A stretch of 50,217 nt of DNA from Bordetella parapertussis (GCA_945861275.1 CAMATZ010000046.1:1-50217), one strand, 5' to 3'; shown: positions 1 to 8,417, counted from the stretch's first letter. Translations and numbers: made by a program. The notes: a model not told the origin generated them from the letters alone.

Positions 1-1
1 C

Positions 2-133
2 AACCGCCGTTTCTATCCATTCAACGCTTTCCGCTCCCTGCTTGGCATTGCTGGCGACGTGACTGCGCCGACCTATGCCGAACTTTATGCAAAAAAATCA
101 CGAGCCACTACAGGTAGTAGGCTTGGGCACTAA
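2..133 (+). CDS. C-terminal fragment of an unidentified protein
   Basis: An open frame enters from the left edge and stops at TAA 131-133, giving the last 43 residues of a protein. It contains the stretch FYPFNAFRSLLGIAG followed by a polar tail. The pattern faintly recalls the C-terminus of sulfatase/phosphoethanolamine-transferase-type proteins (a short amphipathic helix followed by a Leu-Gly-x-Ala-Gly turn), but this is only a resemblance. It reads in the same direction as aroC, 112 bp upstream of it. Too little is present to assign a function. Confidence 0.4.
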   Translation, partial: NRRFYPFNAFRSLLGIAGDVTAPTYAELYAKKSRATTGSRLGH

Positions 134-245
134 CCGGATAAGCACGGAAGCAACTGGGTTCGACCACGGCCGGCAAGGACGATGCGCCACGTTAATTAGA
201 TGACGTGTGATAAACTAGTGCTTGATTTCATTAGGATTTTTGGCC

Positions 246-1409
246 ATGTCCGGCAGCACACTGGGTAAACTTTTTTGTGTCACTTCCTTCGGCGAAAGTC
301 ACGGCCCGGCCATCGGCTGCGTGGTGGATGGCTGCCCGCCCGGCATGGCGTTGAGCGAAGCTGACCTGCAGATTGATCTGGATCGCCGCAAGCCTGGCAC
401 CTCGCGTCACGTCACGCAGCGGCGCGAAGAAGACAAAGTTGAAATCCTCTCCGGCGTGTTTGAAGGCAAAACCACCGGCACACCGATAGGGCTGCTGATC
501 CGCAACACCGATGCCAAGAGCAAGGATTACACTAAAATCGCCGACAAGTTTCGTCCCGGTCATGCCGATTACACCTATTGGCAGAAATACGGCATTCGCG
601 ATTACCGTGGCGGTGGCCGGCAATCAGCGCGTGAAACCGCGGTGCGCGTGGCGGCGGGCGCGATTGCGCGCAAATGGCTGCACGAGAAATTCGGCATCGT
701 GATACGCGGTTACATGTCGCAGTTGGGACCGATCAAAATCCCGTTCAAGTCGTGGGACGGCGTTTACGACAATACGTTTTTTGCGGCGGACGTTTCATAC
801 GTGCCGCAGCTCGAAGAATTCATGGACAAGCTGCGCAAGTCCGGCGACTCGGTCGGCGCGCAAATCACCACAGTGGCGTCGGGCGTGCCGGTGGGCTGGG
901 GCGAGCCGGTGTACGACAAGCTGGATGCCGATCTCGCCTACAACATGATGAGTATCAACGCGGTGAAGGGCGTGGAAATCGGTGCGGGCTTCGCGGCAGT
1001 GTCACAGCGCGGCACCGAGCATTCCGACGAAATGTGCCCTGAAGGATTTTTGTCGAACAACGCCGGCGGCATTCTCGGCGGCATTTCCACCGGGCAGAAT
1101 ATCGTGGTGAATGTCGCGGTGAAGCCGACCTCAAGTATCCGTCTTACGCGCCGCACTATCGACCAGCAAGGCAATGCCACCACCATCGAAACCCACGGCC
1201 GCCACGATCCGTGCGTGGGCATACGCGCCACACCGATTTGCGAAGCGATGATGGCGCTGACGCTGATGGATCACGCGCTGCGGCATCGCGCACAGAATGC
1301 GGGTGTGGTTACGATTACGCCCAAGGTTGCGGCGCAGGCGCCGGCAGAGGTGGTGGCGACGTTGCAGGCGGCCGCGGCAACGGAAAATCCTGATCCTGAT
1401 GAGGCGTGA
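246..1409 (+). CDS. aroC: Chorismate synthase
   Basis: Converts 5-enolpyruvylshikimate-3-phosphate to chorismate, the last common step of aromatic amino acid synthesis, in the cytoplasm with reduced FMN. The 387-residue protein has the N-terminal signature GESHGPAIG (residues 17-25), the H106 region [10 protein letters not shown], and the FMN/substrate motif [10 protein letters not shown] (122-131). The start at ATG 246 is chosen because family members begin within about 12 residues of the GESHG motif; an in-frame upstream start at 222 would add eight unconserved residues. The last 25 residues are an Ala-rich tail beyond the usual 360-residue length. The next gene begins 2 bp after the stop, so they are probably co-transcribed. 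Confidence 0.97.
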   Translation: MSGSTLGKLFCVTSFGESHGPAIGCVVDGCPPGMALSEADLQIDLDRRKPGTSRHVTQRREEDKVEILSGVFEGKTTGTPIGLLIRNTDAKSKDYTKIADKFRPGHADYTYWQKYGIRDYRGGGRQSARETAVRVAAGAIARKWLHEKFGIVIRGYMSQLGPIKIPFKSWDGVYDNTFFAADVSYVPQLEEFMDKLRKSGDSVGAQITTVASGVPVGWGEPVYDKLDADLAYNMMSINAVKGVEIGAGFAAVSQRGTEHSDEMCPEGFLSNNAGGILGGISTGQNIVVNVAVKPTSSIRLTRRTIDQQGNATTIETHGRHDPCVGIRATPICEAMMALTLMDHALRHRAQNAGVVTITPKVAAQAPAEVVATLQAAAATENPDPDEA

Positions 1410-1410
1410 C

Positions 1411-2004
1411 ATGCGTGAGCCGATAACCCTCTATCAACTAAAGATTGCTCTTTCCTATATTGAACCTGCCATTTGGCGGCGGCTTGAGGTGTCCGGCGAA
1501 GCAACATTCCGTGCGCTGCACGACTCGATACAGGTCGCGATGGGCTGGGAGGATTGCCATCTATGGGCGTTTTTCGCCGACGACACCGAGATCAGTCCGG
1601 AATCCGAGCATTCGCCATTCCCCGGCGCGCCGCATGCGCGTTCGGCAGACGATTTCACGCTCAATGAAATACTCGCCAAACGGCGCATCAAGTTTCGCTA
1701 CGAATACGACATGGGAGACAGTTGGCTGCACGAAATCGAGGTGGAGAAGGTCGGTTTTGTCGAACAGGGCGTGCAATACCCGCGCTGCACCGGCGGTGCG
1801 CGCGCCTGTCCGCCCGAGGATTGCGGCGGGTTTCCCGGCTATATGAATATTCTGGAGGCGCTTGGTGATACCAAGCATCCGGAACGCGAAGAATTGCGGG
1901 AATGGGTCGGCGAGGATTTTGATCCGGAAGCGTTTAACCTCGAGGCAGTGAACCGCCGCCTGCAACCCCGCAAGCGCAAGCTATACACGGCTTCGAAGAA
2001 GTAA
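1411..2004 (+). CDS. Plasmid pRiA4b ORF-3-like protein
   Basis: A 197-residue protein of the pRiA4b ORF-3-like family (also seen as an IS1096 passenger protein). It shows the family's features: N-terminal YQLKIALSYIEPAIWRR-type strand, the LHDSIQVAMGWEDCHLWAF helix-strand, Tyr-Asp-x-Gly-Asp-Ser-Trp near residue 105, and the Cys-bearing CPPEDCGGFPGY segment near residue 135. The molecular function of the family is not established. ATG 1411 follows the aroC stop by one base and the conserved sequence starts right there; an upstream in-frame start would overlap aroC with arginine-rich non-conserved sequence. Its position suggests translational coupling to aroC, which may be only a transcriptional convenience. 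Confidence 0.85.
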   Translation: MREPITLYQLKIALSYIEPAIWRRLEVSGEATFRALHDSIQVAMGWEDCHLWAFFADDTEISPESEHSPFPGAPHARSADDFTLNEILAKRRIKFRYEYDMGDSWLHEIEVEKVGFVEQGVQYPRCTGGARACPPEDCGGFPGYMNILEALGDTKHPEREELREWVGEDFDPEAFNLEAVNRRLQPRKRKLYTASKK

Positions 2005-2097
2005 GTGCAAGCCCGTCATAACCGTTGCGCATTGCACTGAACTGAACGCAATCGCTGCCACGTGCACACATTGTTCGTTGCGCCTTGCTTGCACACC

Positions 2098-3144
2098 TCA
2101 CTCCCGCGCAAACGCCACCAGATGATCCATTTCCAGCCGGATGCCGATCTTTTCTCCGATAGCATGGTTATGGTGGCTGGGCACGAATGACATCACGCGG
2201 CCGCCGCCGGGCAGTTCCAGCGTGTAGATAAACTCCGCGCCGCGGAAAGCCTTGGTCAGCACTTTGGCCTGTAAGGGGCTGGCGTCGTCGTGCAGAATAT
2301 CGTCGGGGCGCAACAGCACGTCCACGGTTTCGCCGGGAGCAGCGGGCAAGCGCGTGTCGCTGGGCAACTCGCCAAGTTCGAGTCTGATGCGATTGCCTTC
2401 CAGCACTATGCCGGGCAGGAACACGCCGCGGCCGATGAATTCCGCGATGTCGCGGTTTGCCGGCTCGTGATACAGCGCGTAGGGCGTGGCCCATTGCGCG
2501 ATGCTGCCCTCCATCATGATGCCGATTTCGTCGGCGAAGGTGAAGGCCTCGTTTTGATCGTGGGTGACGAGTATGGTGGTGGTGTGCTGGCTTTTCAGGA
2601 TGTCGCGCACCTCGATGCTGAGGCGCTCGCGCATTTCAACGTCGAGATTGGAAAACGGTTCGTCCAGCAGCATCAACGCCGGACGCGGTGCGAGCGCGCG
2701 CGCGAGTGCTACGCGCTGTTGCTGGCCGCCGGAAAGTTCCTGCGGGTAGCATTTCGATGCGCCGGCAAGGCCGACGATGTCGAGCAGTTCATCGACGCGC
2801 GCGCTGCGTGTTGCGTCATCAGCGCCGTGCAGGCCAAACGCAATGTTGCGCGCCACGGTCAGATGGGGAAACAAGGCGTAGTCCTGAAACACCATGCCGA
2901 TGCGGCGTGATTCCGGTGGCATCACAAACCCGGGGTGGCTCGCCACGTTGCCGTTGATGATGATTTCTCCGGCGGCAACCCGCTCAAAGCCGGCAATGCA
3001 GCGCAGCACGGTGGTTTTGCCGCAGCCGCTGGCGCCGAGCAGGCACGCAATAGTCCCATCGCCCAGGCGAAAGCTGATGTCGTTAAGCACCTTGCGTGCG
3101 CCGTAAGACTGGCTGATGTGGCTGAGTTCGAGCGTTCCGGACAT
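2098..3144 (-). CDS. fbpC: Fe(III) ABC transporter ATP-binding protein
   Basis: Cytoplasmic ATPase of a ferric-iron importer of the FbpABC/AfuABC type. In 348 residues it has Walker A GASGCGKTT (37-45), Q-loop Gln87, signature LSGGQQQR (137-144), Walker B LMLLDEP (157-163) and H-loop His195, followed by a C-terminal TOBE-like regulatory region from about 235. The gene is transcribed away from the matching permease (3299-4993) with a Fur-box-like sequence between them, which supports iron rather than another substrate of this ATPase class (spermidine, maltose, sulfate). No Shine-Dalgarno sequence precedes ATG 3144, but a perfect TATAAT lies 6 nt upstream, so a leaderless transcript is possible. 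No ferric-binding protein gene is adjacent. Confidence 0.9.
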   Translation of the reverse strand: MSGTLELSHISQSYGARKVLNDISFRLGDGTIACLLGASGCGKTTVLRCIAGFERVAAGEIIINGNVASHPGFVMPPESRRIGMVFQDYALFPHLTVARNIAFGLHGADDATRSARVDELLDIVGLAGASKCYPQELSGGQQQRVALARALAPRPALMLLDEPFSNLDVEMRERLSIEVRDILKSQHTTTILVTHDQNEAFTFADEIGIMMEGSIAQWATPYALYHEPANRDIAEFIGRGVFLPGIVLEGNRIRLELGELPSDTRLPAAPGETVDVLLRPDDILHDDASPLQAKVLTKAFRGAEFIYTLELPGGGRVMSFVPSHHNHAIGEKIGIRLEMDHLVAFARE

Positions 3145-3150
3145 ACGTTA

Positions 3151-3156
3151 ATTATA
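3151..3156 (-). promoter_or_regulatory. -10 box of fbpC, giving a possibly leaderless mRNA
   Basis: On the minus strand these bases read TATAAT, a perfect -10 hexamer. The last base is 6 nt from the A of the fbpC start codon (3144), so a start point 7 nt downstream of the box would fall on the initiation codon itself. No ribosome binding site is visible, which fits leaderless translation. The -35 region is poor and overlaps the Fur-like site. Confidence 0.5.
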
Positions 3157-3163
3157 ATCGTTT

Positions 3164-3182
3164 GATGATGATAATGATTCTT
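3164..3182. promoter_or_regulatory. Fur box candidate
   Basis: The 19 bases agree at 15 of 19 positions with the classical Fur consensus GATAATGATAATCATTATC. The site lies between the divergent fbpC and fbpB genes and overlaps the -35 positions of both candidate promoters, where Fur with Fe(II) would block both. Known: Fur represses iron uptake genes in proteobacteria. Inferred: iron-repressed expression of this transporter. Confidence 0.7.
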
Positions 3183-3209
3183 GTTACAATAAATTGTTGT
3201 TTTTTATCT
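3181..3209 (+). promoter_or_regulatory. Weak promoter candidate for fbpB
   Basis: TTGTTA (3181-3186) and TTATCT (3204-3209) are separated by 17 bp and lie about 90 bp upstream of fbpB. Each matches four of six consensus bases. The -35 overlaps the last bases of the Fur-like site. AT-rich sequence around it sets it apart from the GC-rich surroundings. The hexamers are weak enough that chance is possible. Confidence 0.3.
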
Positions 3210-3298
3210 GGCACTTAGGTAACTCCTGGTTAGCGTATGACGTGAGTTTCCCTTCACTCTTCTGATTCCCCCAATTCTAACAGTGGTATTGTTTTGAC

Positions 3299-4993
3299 GT
3301 GACCAGTACCCAAGCCCAAGCCGTTACACCGTGGCGCGAGCGCCACGCAGTTCCGCGCCCAACGCCGCTGACCATAATTGCAGTGCTGGTGGCGGCCGCA
3401 ATCGCATTGCCGGTACTGGTGGTGCTGCAAAATATTTTTGTGCCGTCGCAAGGCACGTGGCGCCACCTGGTGCAAACCGTGCTCGGCGACTACGTGCTCA
3501 ATTCGCTGTTGCTGATGGCGGGCGTGGCTTTCGGTGTGATTTTTGGTGGCGTGTTGACAGCGTGGATTACCACCATGTGCCGCTTTCCTGGGCGGCGCGT
3601 ATTTGAGTGGGCGCTGCTGCTGCCGATGGCGATGCCGGCGTATGTGATGGCGTATGCCTATACCGATCTGCTGCAATTTTCCGGGCCGGTGCAAATGACA
3701 TTGCGCGCATGGATGGGCTGGGGGCCGGGGCAATACAGGTTTCCCGACGTGCGTTCGCTGGGCGGTGCGGTGCTGATGTTTTCGCTGGTGCTGTATCCGT
3801 ACGTTTATCTGCTCGCGCGCGCGGCGTTTCTGGAGCAGTCCGACAGCATGCTCGAAATGGCGCGGGTATCCGGCTACGGGCCGGTGGGGACATTTTTGCA
3901 TGTGGCGCTGCCTCTGGCACGGCCGGGTATAGCCGCCGGCACTTCGCTGGCATTGATGGAAACGCTGGCGGATTTTGGTACGGTGTCGTATTTCGGCGTG
4001 CAGACGTTTACCACCGGCATTTACCGCGCCTGGTTTTCACTCGGCGACCACACCGCGGCGGCGCAGCTCTCGGCGGCGCTGCTGGGCTTTGTGTTTCTGG
4101 TGCTGCTGATCGAGCGTGTCACGCGCGCGCGCGCGAGTTTTTACAGCACGTCGCAGCGCAAGCAGTTGCGCAACGTCTATCAGTTGCGCGGCGTATGGAT
4201 GCCGCTGGCTTTCGTATTCTGCGCAATACCGGTGGTGTTCGGATTTCTGCTGCCCACGGGCGTAATGCTGCACATGGCGTTGACCTCGGGCGACGCGCAG
4301 TTTGGCGCGCGTTACGTGCAGCTTACCTTTAACACCGTCACGCTGGCGACGCTGACAGCGCTGCTCGCGGTGATGCTGGCGCTCGCGGTGGGTTATGCCG
4401 CACGCTCCGGCAGCATGGCGGTGCGCATCGCCAATCGCATTGCGGGGCTGGGCTATGCCGTGCCGGGCGCGGTCATCGCCGTGGGTGTGCTGATACCGAT
4501 TACCCGGCTTGATCACGTGCTCGCGGCGGCCGTCGAGTCATTAACGGGCGCAAATCCCGGTCTGTTGCTGACAGGCGGTGTGGCGGCGCTGGTGTATGCG
4601 TATCTGGTGCGCTTCTTTGCGGTGGCCTTGCAAGCGGTGGATGCAGGGCTATCCAAGATCACACCCAATATGGACAACGCCGCGCGCTCACTCGGCCTGG
4701 GTCCGGGCGCAACACTGGCGCGCGTACACGCGCCCATGTTATGGCGCAGCGCGCTGGCCGCCGGGCTGCTGGTGTTTGTCGATGTGATGAAGGAACTGCC
4801 GGCGACGTTTGTGATGCGGCCATTCAACTTTGACACGCTGGCGGTGCAGGCCTACAACTTGGCTTCCGATGAACGCTTGGCCGAGGCTTCTACCGCGGCG
4901 CTGACCATCGTGGCAGTTGGGTTGATACCGCTGATCGCGCTGTCGCGGATGATTCTGGATCCGCATCGGGTGGCGGGGAGCAGGGCAGCGTAG
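3299..4993 (+). CDS. fbpB: Fe(III) ABC transporter permease, two-domain fusion
   Basis: Inner-membrane permease of the FbpB type: 564 residues made of two fused permease halves, each with about six transmembrane segments. Each half has the cytoplasmic EAA loop that docks the ATPase: about 185-215 (EMARVSGYGPVG...ALPLARPG) and about 458-490 (NAARSLGLGPGA...APMLWRS). This duplicated architecture is typical of ferric iron permeases. The only in-frame start before the conserved sequence is GTG 3299 (in-frame stop at 3278), and no convincing ribosome binding site precedes it. Its partner ATPase is divergent across the Fur-like site. The stop codon TAG lies inside a GTAG-headed REP-like repeat. Confidence 0.9.
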   Translation: MTSTQAQAVTPWRERHAVPRPTPLTIIAVLVAAAIALPVLVVLQNIFVPSQGTWRHLVQTVLGDYVLNSLLLMAGVAFGVIFGGVLTAWITTMCRFPGRRVFEWALLLPMAMPAYVMAYAYTDLLQFSGPVQMTLRAWMGWGPGQYRFPDVRSLGGAVLMFSLVLYPYVYLLARAAFLEQSDSMLEMARVSGYGPVGTFLHVALPLARPGIAAGTSLALMETLADFGTVSYFGVQTFTTGIYRAWFSLGDHTAAAQLSAALLGFVFLVLLIERVTRARASFYSTSQRKQLRNVYQLRGVWMPLAFVFCAIPVVFGFLLPTGVMLHMALTSGDAQFGARYVQLTFNTVTLATLTALLAVMLALAVGYAARSGSMAVRIANRIAGLGYAVPGAVIAVGVLIPITRLDHVLAAAVESLTGANPGLLLTGGVAALVYAYLVRFFAVALQAVDAGLSKITPNMDNAARSLGLGPGATLARVHAPMLWRSALAAGLLVFVDVMKELPATFVMRPFNFDTLAVQAYNLASDERLAEASTAALTIVAVGLIPLIALSRMILDPHRVAGSRAA

Positions 4994-5023
4994 GACGCAC
5001 TAAGCGCAGCGCATTGCACTGAA
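4990..5023. repeat. GTAG-headed REP-like single arm
   Basis: Starts with GTAG, whose TAG is the stop codon of fbpB, and continues with GGACGCACTAAGCGCAG and GCGCATTGCAC. The last 15 bases, GCGCATTGCACTGAA (5009-5023), recur exactly at 2027-2041 on the other side of the fbp locus. REP sequences tied to RAYT transposases characteristically begin with GTAG followed by an imperfect palindrome; here the palindrome is poor, so the class assignment is tentative. Confidence 0.4.
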
Positions 5024-5124
5024 TCGGTCGTAAGACAGCCATGCGGCACAATAGGGATTGCGCTCTATGCTTGCTGGATTTCCCCACGTTACAATCGCCA
5101 CATGAGGAAAAATCCGAAGGTCAC

Positions 5125-5267
5125 GTAGGGTGGGCACGTTTTTGTGCCCACGCCGACAGTTGGCTGTTACGTGCGTCGGGGCTGGTTAACAGATCGCATG
5201 AGATCGAGCGGAAATTAGTAGTCGTGATTGACGAACCGCGTGGGCACAAAAAGCGTGCCCACCCTAC
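5125..5267. repeat. REPIN-like element (two inverted GTAG-headed REPs)
   Basis: The left arm begins GTAGGGTGGGCACG and the right arm ends with its complement, finishing in CTAC. The two arms of about 30 bp differ by one inserted base and are separated by about 85 bp. Each arm folds on itself (GTGGGCAC against GTGCCCAC around a T-rich loop), so the unit is two hairpins in opposite orientation, the layout of a BIME/REPIN. It fills most of the 356-bp gap between fbpB and the aldo/keto reductase gene. Apart from this and the arm at 4990 I see nothing else there. It may also act as a bidirectional terminator for the two convergent genes. Confidence 0.75.
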
Positions 5268-5349
5268 GTTTGCTTGGTTGTAGTGATATTGAATCGTGTT
5301 TGGATGCAATCCTCCCTTTCAGGATACGTTGCGCTTCTTCCGGGCTTGC

Positions 5350-6360
5350 TCAAGTGCGCGGCACCCGCCCAAGAACAGGAAACTTCGGATCGGTATAACC
5401 GGGTGTGGACGAGTGCCCGGCAGCGACCAGACTGTCGATCAGCGCTTCATCCTCCGCCTCAAACTTGTGATCAAGCGCGCCGAGGTATTCGCCCCACTGC
5501 GCTTCGGTGCGCGGCCCGGCGAGCACTGATGTGACCAGCCGATTGTTAAGCACCCAGTTGAGCGCGAACTGGCCTGCCGTCATGCCGCGCTTTTCGGCGT
5601 GGGCCTTGATGCGTTGCGCATGTGCCAGCGATTGTTCGCGAAACTCGGACTCCAGCAGGCGCCGGTCGCTGCGGCCGGCGCGTGAGTCGCTCGCGGGCTT
5701 GCCGCCGGGCAGGTACTTGCCGGTGAGCACGCCGCGCGCGAGCGGGCTGTACGGCACGATGCCCATGCCGTAGTACGCACACGCCGGAAACATTTCGACT
5801 TCACCGCTACGATTCATCGCATTGTAGACCGGCTGCAACACGATGGGCTGCGGCACGCCCAGCCTGCGGCAGGTATTGACGACTTCGGCGATACGCCAGC
5901 CGTCAAAATTACTGAGGCCGAAGTAGCGCATCTTGCCGGCGCGGATGAAATCGCCGATGGCGCTGACCGTCTCCTCCAGCGGCGTTTCGAGGTCGTCGCG
6001 GTGCAGGTAGTAGATGTCGATGTAATCGGTGGCGAGCCGCTTCAAGCTGGCATCCAGCTCGAAGGTCATCCACTTGCGACCGCCGCCCCCCGAATTCGGG
6101 TCAGCAGGAATGGTTGCATTCTGCACCTTGGTCGCGAGCACCCAGCGCTCGCGGTGCTTGGCGATGAGCTTGCCGACCATGCGCTCTGAGGCGCCCTTGG
6201 CGTAGCTGTCGGCGGTATCGATGAAATTGATGCCCGCGCTGAACGCTGAATCAACGATGCGCCCCGCGACTGTCTCATCCGTCTGCTCGCCAAACATCAT
6301 GGCGCCGAGACAGATGGGCGAAACCTTTAATCCGCTGTTGCCGAGCCGCCGGTATTCCAT
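5350..6360 (-). CDS. Aldo/keto reductase
   Basis: NAD(P)H-dependent carbonyl reductase of the aldo/keto reductase superfamily, cytoplasmic. The 336-residue TIM barrel keeps the catalytic tetrad: Asp48 and Tyr53 in FIDTADSYAKG, Lys78 in LATKV and His120 in YYLHRDD. The C-terminal NADP region VLNNRLVTSVLAGPRTEAQ is also present. Overall it resembles the YajO/Tas-like and voltage-channel beta-subunit-like branch, in which substrates are rarely known. ATG 6360 is supported by GGAGAGAGG upstream. It faces fbpB convergently and is divergent from the ATP-grasp gene at 6567. No substrate can be inferred from the neighbours. Confidence 0.92.
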   Translation of the reverse strand: MEYRRLGNSGLKVSPICLGAMMFGEQTDETVAGRIVDSAFSAGINFIDTADSYAKGASERMVGKLIAKHRERWVLATKVQNATIPADPNSGGGGRKWMTFELDASLKRLATDYIDIYYLHRDDLETPLEETVSAIGDFIRAGKMRYFGLSNFDGWRIAEVVNTCRRLGVPQPIVLQPVYNAMNRSGEVEMFPACAYYGMGIVPYSPLARGVLTGKYLPGGKPASDSRAGRSDRRLLESEFREQSLAHAQRIKAHAEKRGMTAGQFALNWVLNNRLVTSVLAGPRTEAQWGEYLGALDHKFEAEDEALIDSLVAAGHSSTPGYTDPKFPVLGRVPRT

Positions 6361-6566
6361 CGCCTCTCTCCTTCAAATAGGTTGCAGATTCGTGTAGAGC
6401 CGCAGATAAACGCCGACAGATCAAGCGTGGAATTATCCACCGATATAGGCGCACAAAACAGGGCACATGCAAAACACCAAGGATAGGGCGTGCAAAGTGC
6501 ACACGCGCGCGGACACGAGACAGGTTACGCCGGAATACCCTGGGGATTCCGCGCTAAAATCCATAC

Positions 6567-7577
6567 ATGCCTTCCCCGAAAAACCGCAAACTGCGCTGTG
6601 ATGTAGTTTTGTTGGTCGATCAGGAAACCGGGGAGCGCACGCGTGGCGGTACGTTCAGGGTTGATCGTGGCAGCGTGGAGTCGCAAGTGTTGCGCGTGCT
6701 AAGGCTGCAACACCGCCGCGTCGCCGTCGTTCCTTATGGCCCCGATACCGAAGTTACGAGCGCGGCATTACGCGCGCTTAATCCGCGCCTGGTATTCAAT
6801 CTCACCGAGTGGATCAACGGTGATCGTAGTCAGGATCACGTTATTACGGGCATGCTGGAGAAATTGGGCTTGCCGTATACCGGCACGGCGGGTGACGGTC
6901 TGCGGCTCACCCGCGACAAGGTGAGGGCAAAGGCGGTGGTCGCAGCATTGGGCGTGGCGACGCCCACACACTACACGATGGCTGTGTTTGGCGGCACGCG
7001 AGTGCCTTTTCCGCTATTCGTGAAGCCTCACTATGGCGATGGTTCCGATGCGATTAGCAGTGCTGCACTGGTAAGAACGCATAGCGAATTGAGCGCCCGC
7101 TTGAAGTCATTGCGCACCCGCAAGTTGGGGCCTGTCCTGTGTGAGGAATACGTCGAAGGCCGTGATCTTTTTGTGGCGCTGCTGGGCAACAAGCCGCAGG
7201 TTTTGCCGCCGCTGGAGCTGGTGGTGGGACGGCAGGGCCGTGGCGCACCGCGATTTGCGACGCGGCGTTTAAAGCACGACGACGAATATAAACGGCGGTG
7301 GAAGGTGAGTTACCGCAGGGTGCACCTGCCACGGGCCGTCATGAACGAGATACGCCGTTCGAGTCAGCGCATTTTTCATGCGCTCAAGCTGCGCGACTAC
7401 GCGCGTATCGACTACCGGCTGACAGCGGATAACCGGCTGGTTTTTATCGAGGTCAATCCCAACCCGGATTTGGGACGCCATACGTTTGGACGTGAGCAAT
7501 GTTTCGCGGGCGTGGCTTATGCTGACTTGATCCGGCATATAGTGGCTGCGGCGCGAAGACGATACCGGAAATTGTAG
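6567..7577 (+). CDS. D-Ala-D-Ala ligase-like ATP-grasp enzyme
   Basis: A 336-residue ATP-grasp protein that probably joins a carboxylate to an amine through an acyl-phosphate. The N-terminal domain has FNLTEWINGDRSQDHVITGMLEKLG-like sequence (about 77-101), the central ATP-binding lysine Lys153 in LFVKPHYGDGS, EEYVEGRD (193-200), and metal ligands Asp282, Glu295 and Asn297 in FIEVNPNPDLG. It is not adjacent to mur/fts cell-division genes, where true ddl usually lies, and the N-terminal region differs from classical Ddl, so another amide or peptide ligation is likely. No ribosome binding site precedes ATG 6567; a TAAAAT box lies 6 nt upstream. Its TAG stop is supplied by a GTAG repeat. Confidence 0.8.
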   Translation: MPSPKNRKLRCDVVLLVDQETGERTRGGTFRVDRGSVESQVLRVLRLQHRRVAVVPYGPDTEVTSAALRALNPRLVFNLTEWINGDRSQDHVITGMLEKLGLPYTGTAGDGLRLTRDKVRAKAVVAALGVATPTHYTMAVFGGTRVPFPLFVKPHYGDGSDAISSAALVRTHSELSARLKSLRTRKLGPVLCEEYVEGRDLFVALLGNKPQVLPPLELVVGRQGRGAPRFATRRLKHDDEYKRRWKVSYRRVHLPRAVMNEIRRSSQRIFHALKLRDYARIDYRLTADNRLVFIEVNPNPDLGRHTFGREQCFAGVAYADLIRHIVAAARRRYRKL

Positions 7578-7632
7578 CGTGTGCTATGCGCACGTAATCA
7601 AGGGTGATTGTCGTGCGCGCAGCGCACGCTAC
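7574..7632. repeat. REPIN-like element supplying both flanking stop codons
   Basis: A 59-bp inverted repeat with GTAG at the left and CTAC at the right. The 21-bp arms match at 18 of 21 positions (GTAGCGTGTGCTATGCGCACG on the left). Between them lies a smaller hairpin, AATCA-AGGG-TGATT. The TAG of the left GTAG is the stop codon of the plus-strand ATP-grasp gene, and the complement of CTA (7629-7631) is the stop codon of the minus-strand enoyl-CoA hydratase gene. Being between convergent genes it may also end transcription both ways. Confidence 0.75.
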
Positions 7633-8417
7633 TTGCCGGTAAAAATCGGCTTACGCTTCTCGCCAAACGCGCGCACGCCTTCGAGCCGGTCTTCGGTGAC
7701 GACGGTACGGTTGTAGGCTTCGATTTCGATAGCCAGCCCGGTGCGTAAATCAACATCCAGCCCGCGGCGTATCGCGGTTTTGGCCTGACGCAGCGCTACC
7801 GGAGCGCTGGCGCAAATGGCGTTTGCCGCTTCCAGCGCAGCGGGCATCAGTGCCGCCGGTTCGAACACACGGTTCACCATGCCCCACTCGTAGGCATCCT
7901 GCGCGGTGAACGCCTTGCCCATCAGGATCAATTCCTTGGCGCGACGTTCGCCTACCGCGCGCGGCAGATTTTGCGTGCCGCCGCAGCCGGGCAATATGCC
8001 CAGTGTGGTCTCAGTCAGTGCAAAGCGCGCGCTGGCCGATGCGTAAATGAAATCACACGCCAGCGCCAGCTCGCAGCCCCCGCCAATTGCCGAGCCATTG
8101 ACCGCGGCGATCACCGGCACGGTACAGTTCATGATTGCGTAGAAGGCTTCTTCAAAGATGGCGTGCTGCACTAGCCATTGTTCTTCGCTCATGCCATTGC
8201 GTTCCTTCAAATCGCCGCCCGCGCAAAACGCTTTGTCGCCCGAACCAGTAATCAGCACACAGCGCACGTCTTGTGGATGATACGCCAGGGGCGCAAAAAT
8301 CTCGCGCAGCTCAATACCCATTTGGGTGTTAAGTGCGTTGCGTACGTCGGGGCGATTGAGCGTGAGTTGCAGCAGGCCGGTGGCGGATTTTTCAAGGTGC
8401 AGTGTTTGATGTGTCAT
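7629..8417 (-). CDS. Enoyl-CoA hydratase/isomerase family protein
   Basis: Crotonase-fold enzyme, 262 residues, acting on acyl-CoA thioesters. Oxyanion-hole segments are FCAGGDLKE (64-72) and GSAIGGGCELAL (108-119). Both glutamates that activate water in true hydratases are kept: Glu116 in GGGCEL and Glu136 in LTETTLG, followed by ILPGCGGTQ. It therefore has the residues for hydration of a 2-enoyl-CoA. It is the last gene of a minus-strand run with a Bug receptor, an isochorismatase-like protein, a dehydratase and sucCD-like genes, consistent with a CoA-dependent degradation route. The exact substrate (short-chain, methylglutaconyl- or aromatic-derived) cannot be told. Confidence 0.88.
   Translation of the reverse strand: MTHQTLHLEKSATGLLQLTLNRPDVRNALNTQMGIELREIFAPLAYHPQDVRCVLITGSGDKAFCAGGDLKERNGMSEEQWLVQHAIFEEAFYAIMNCTVPVIAAVNGSAIGGGCELALACDFIYASASARFALTETTLGILPGCGGTQNLPRAVGERRAKELILMGKAFTAQDAYEWGMVNRVFEPAALMPAALEAANAICASAPVALRQAKTAIRRGLDVDLRTGLAIEIEAYNRTVVTEDRLEGVRAFGEKRKPIFTGK

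Noticed and set aside
2005-2094. GTGCAAGC and GCTTGCAC inverted repeat between two convergent genes as a terminator
   Set aside because: Arms of only 8 bp are 74 bp apart, with no T-tract; too weak to call.
5041-5309. Two short frames across the repeat between fbpB and the reductase gene, with similar sequences on both strands
   Set aside because: The similar peptides on both strands come from the inverted repeat itself, not from genes.
6361-6566. GCCGCAGATAAACGCCGACAG-type sequence as a repeat or operator
   Set aside because: Looks like a common intergenic repeat remnant, but I find no second copy in the window and no symmetry.
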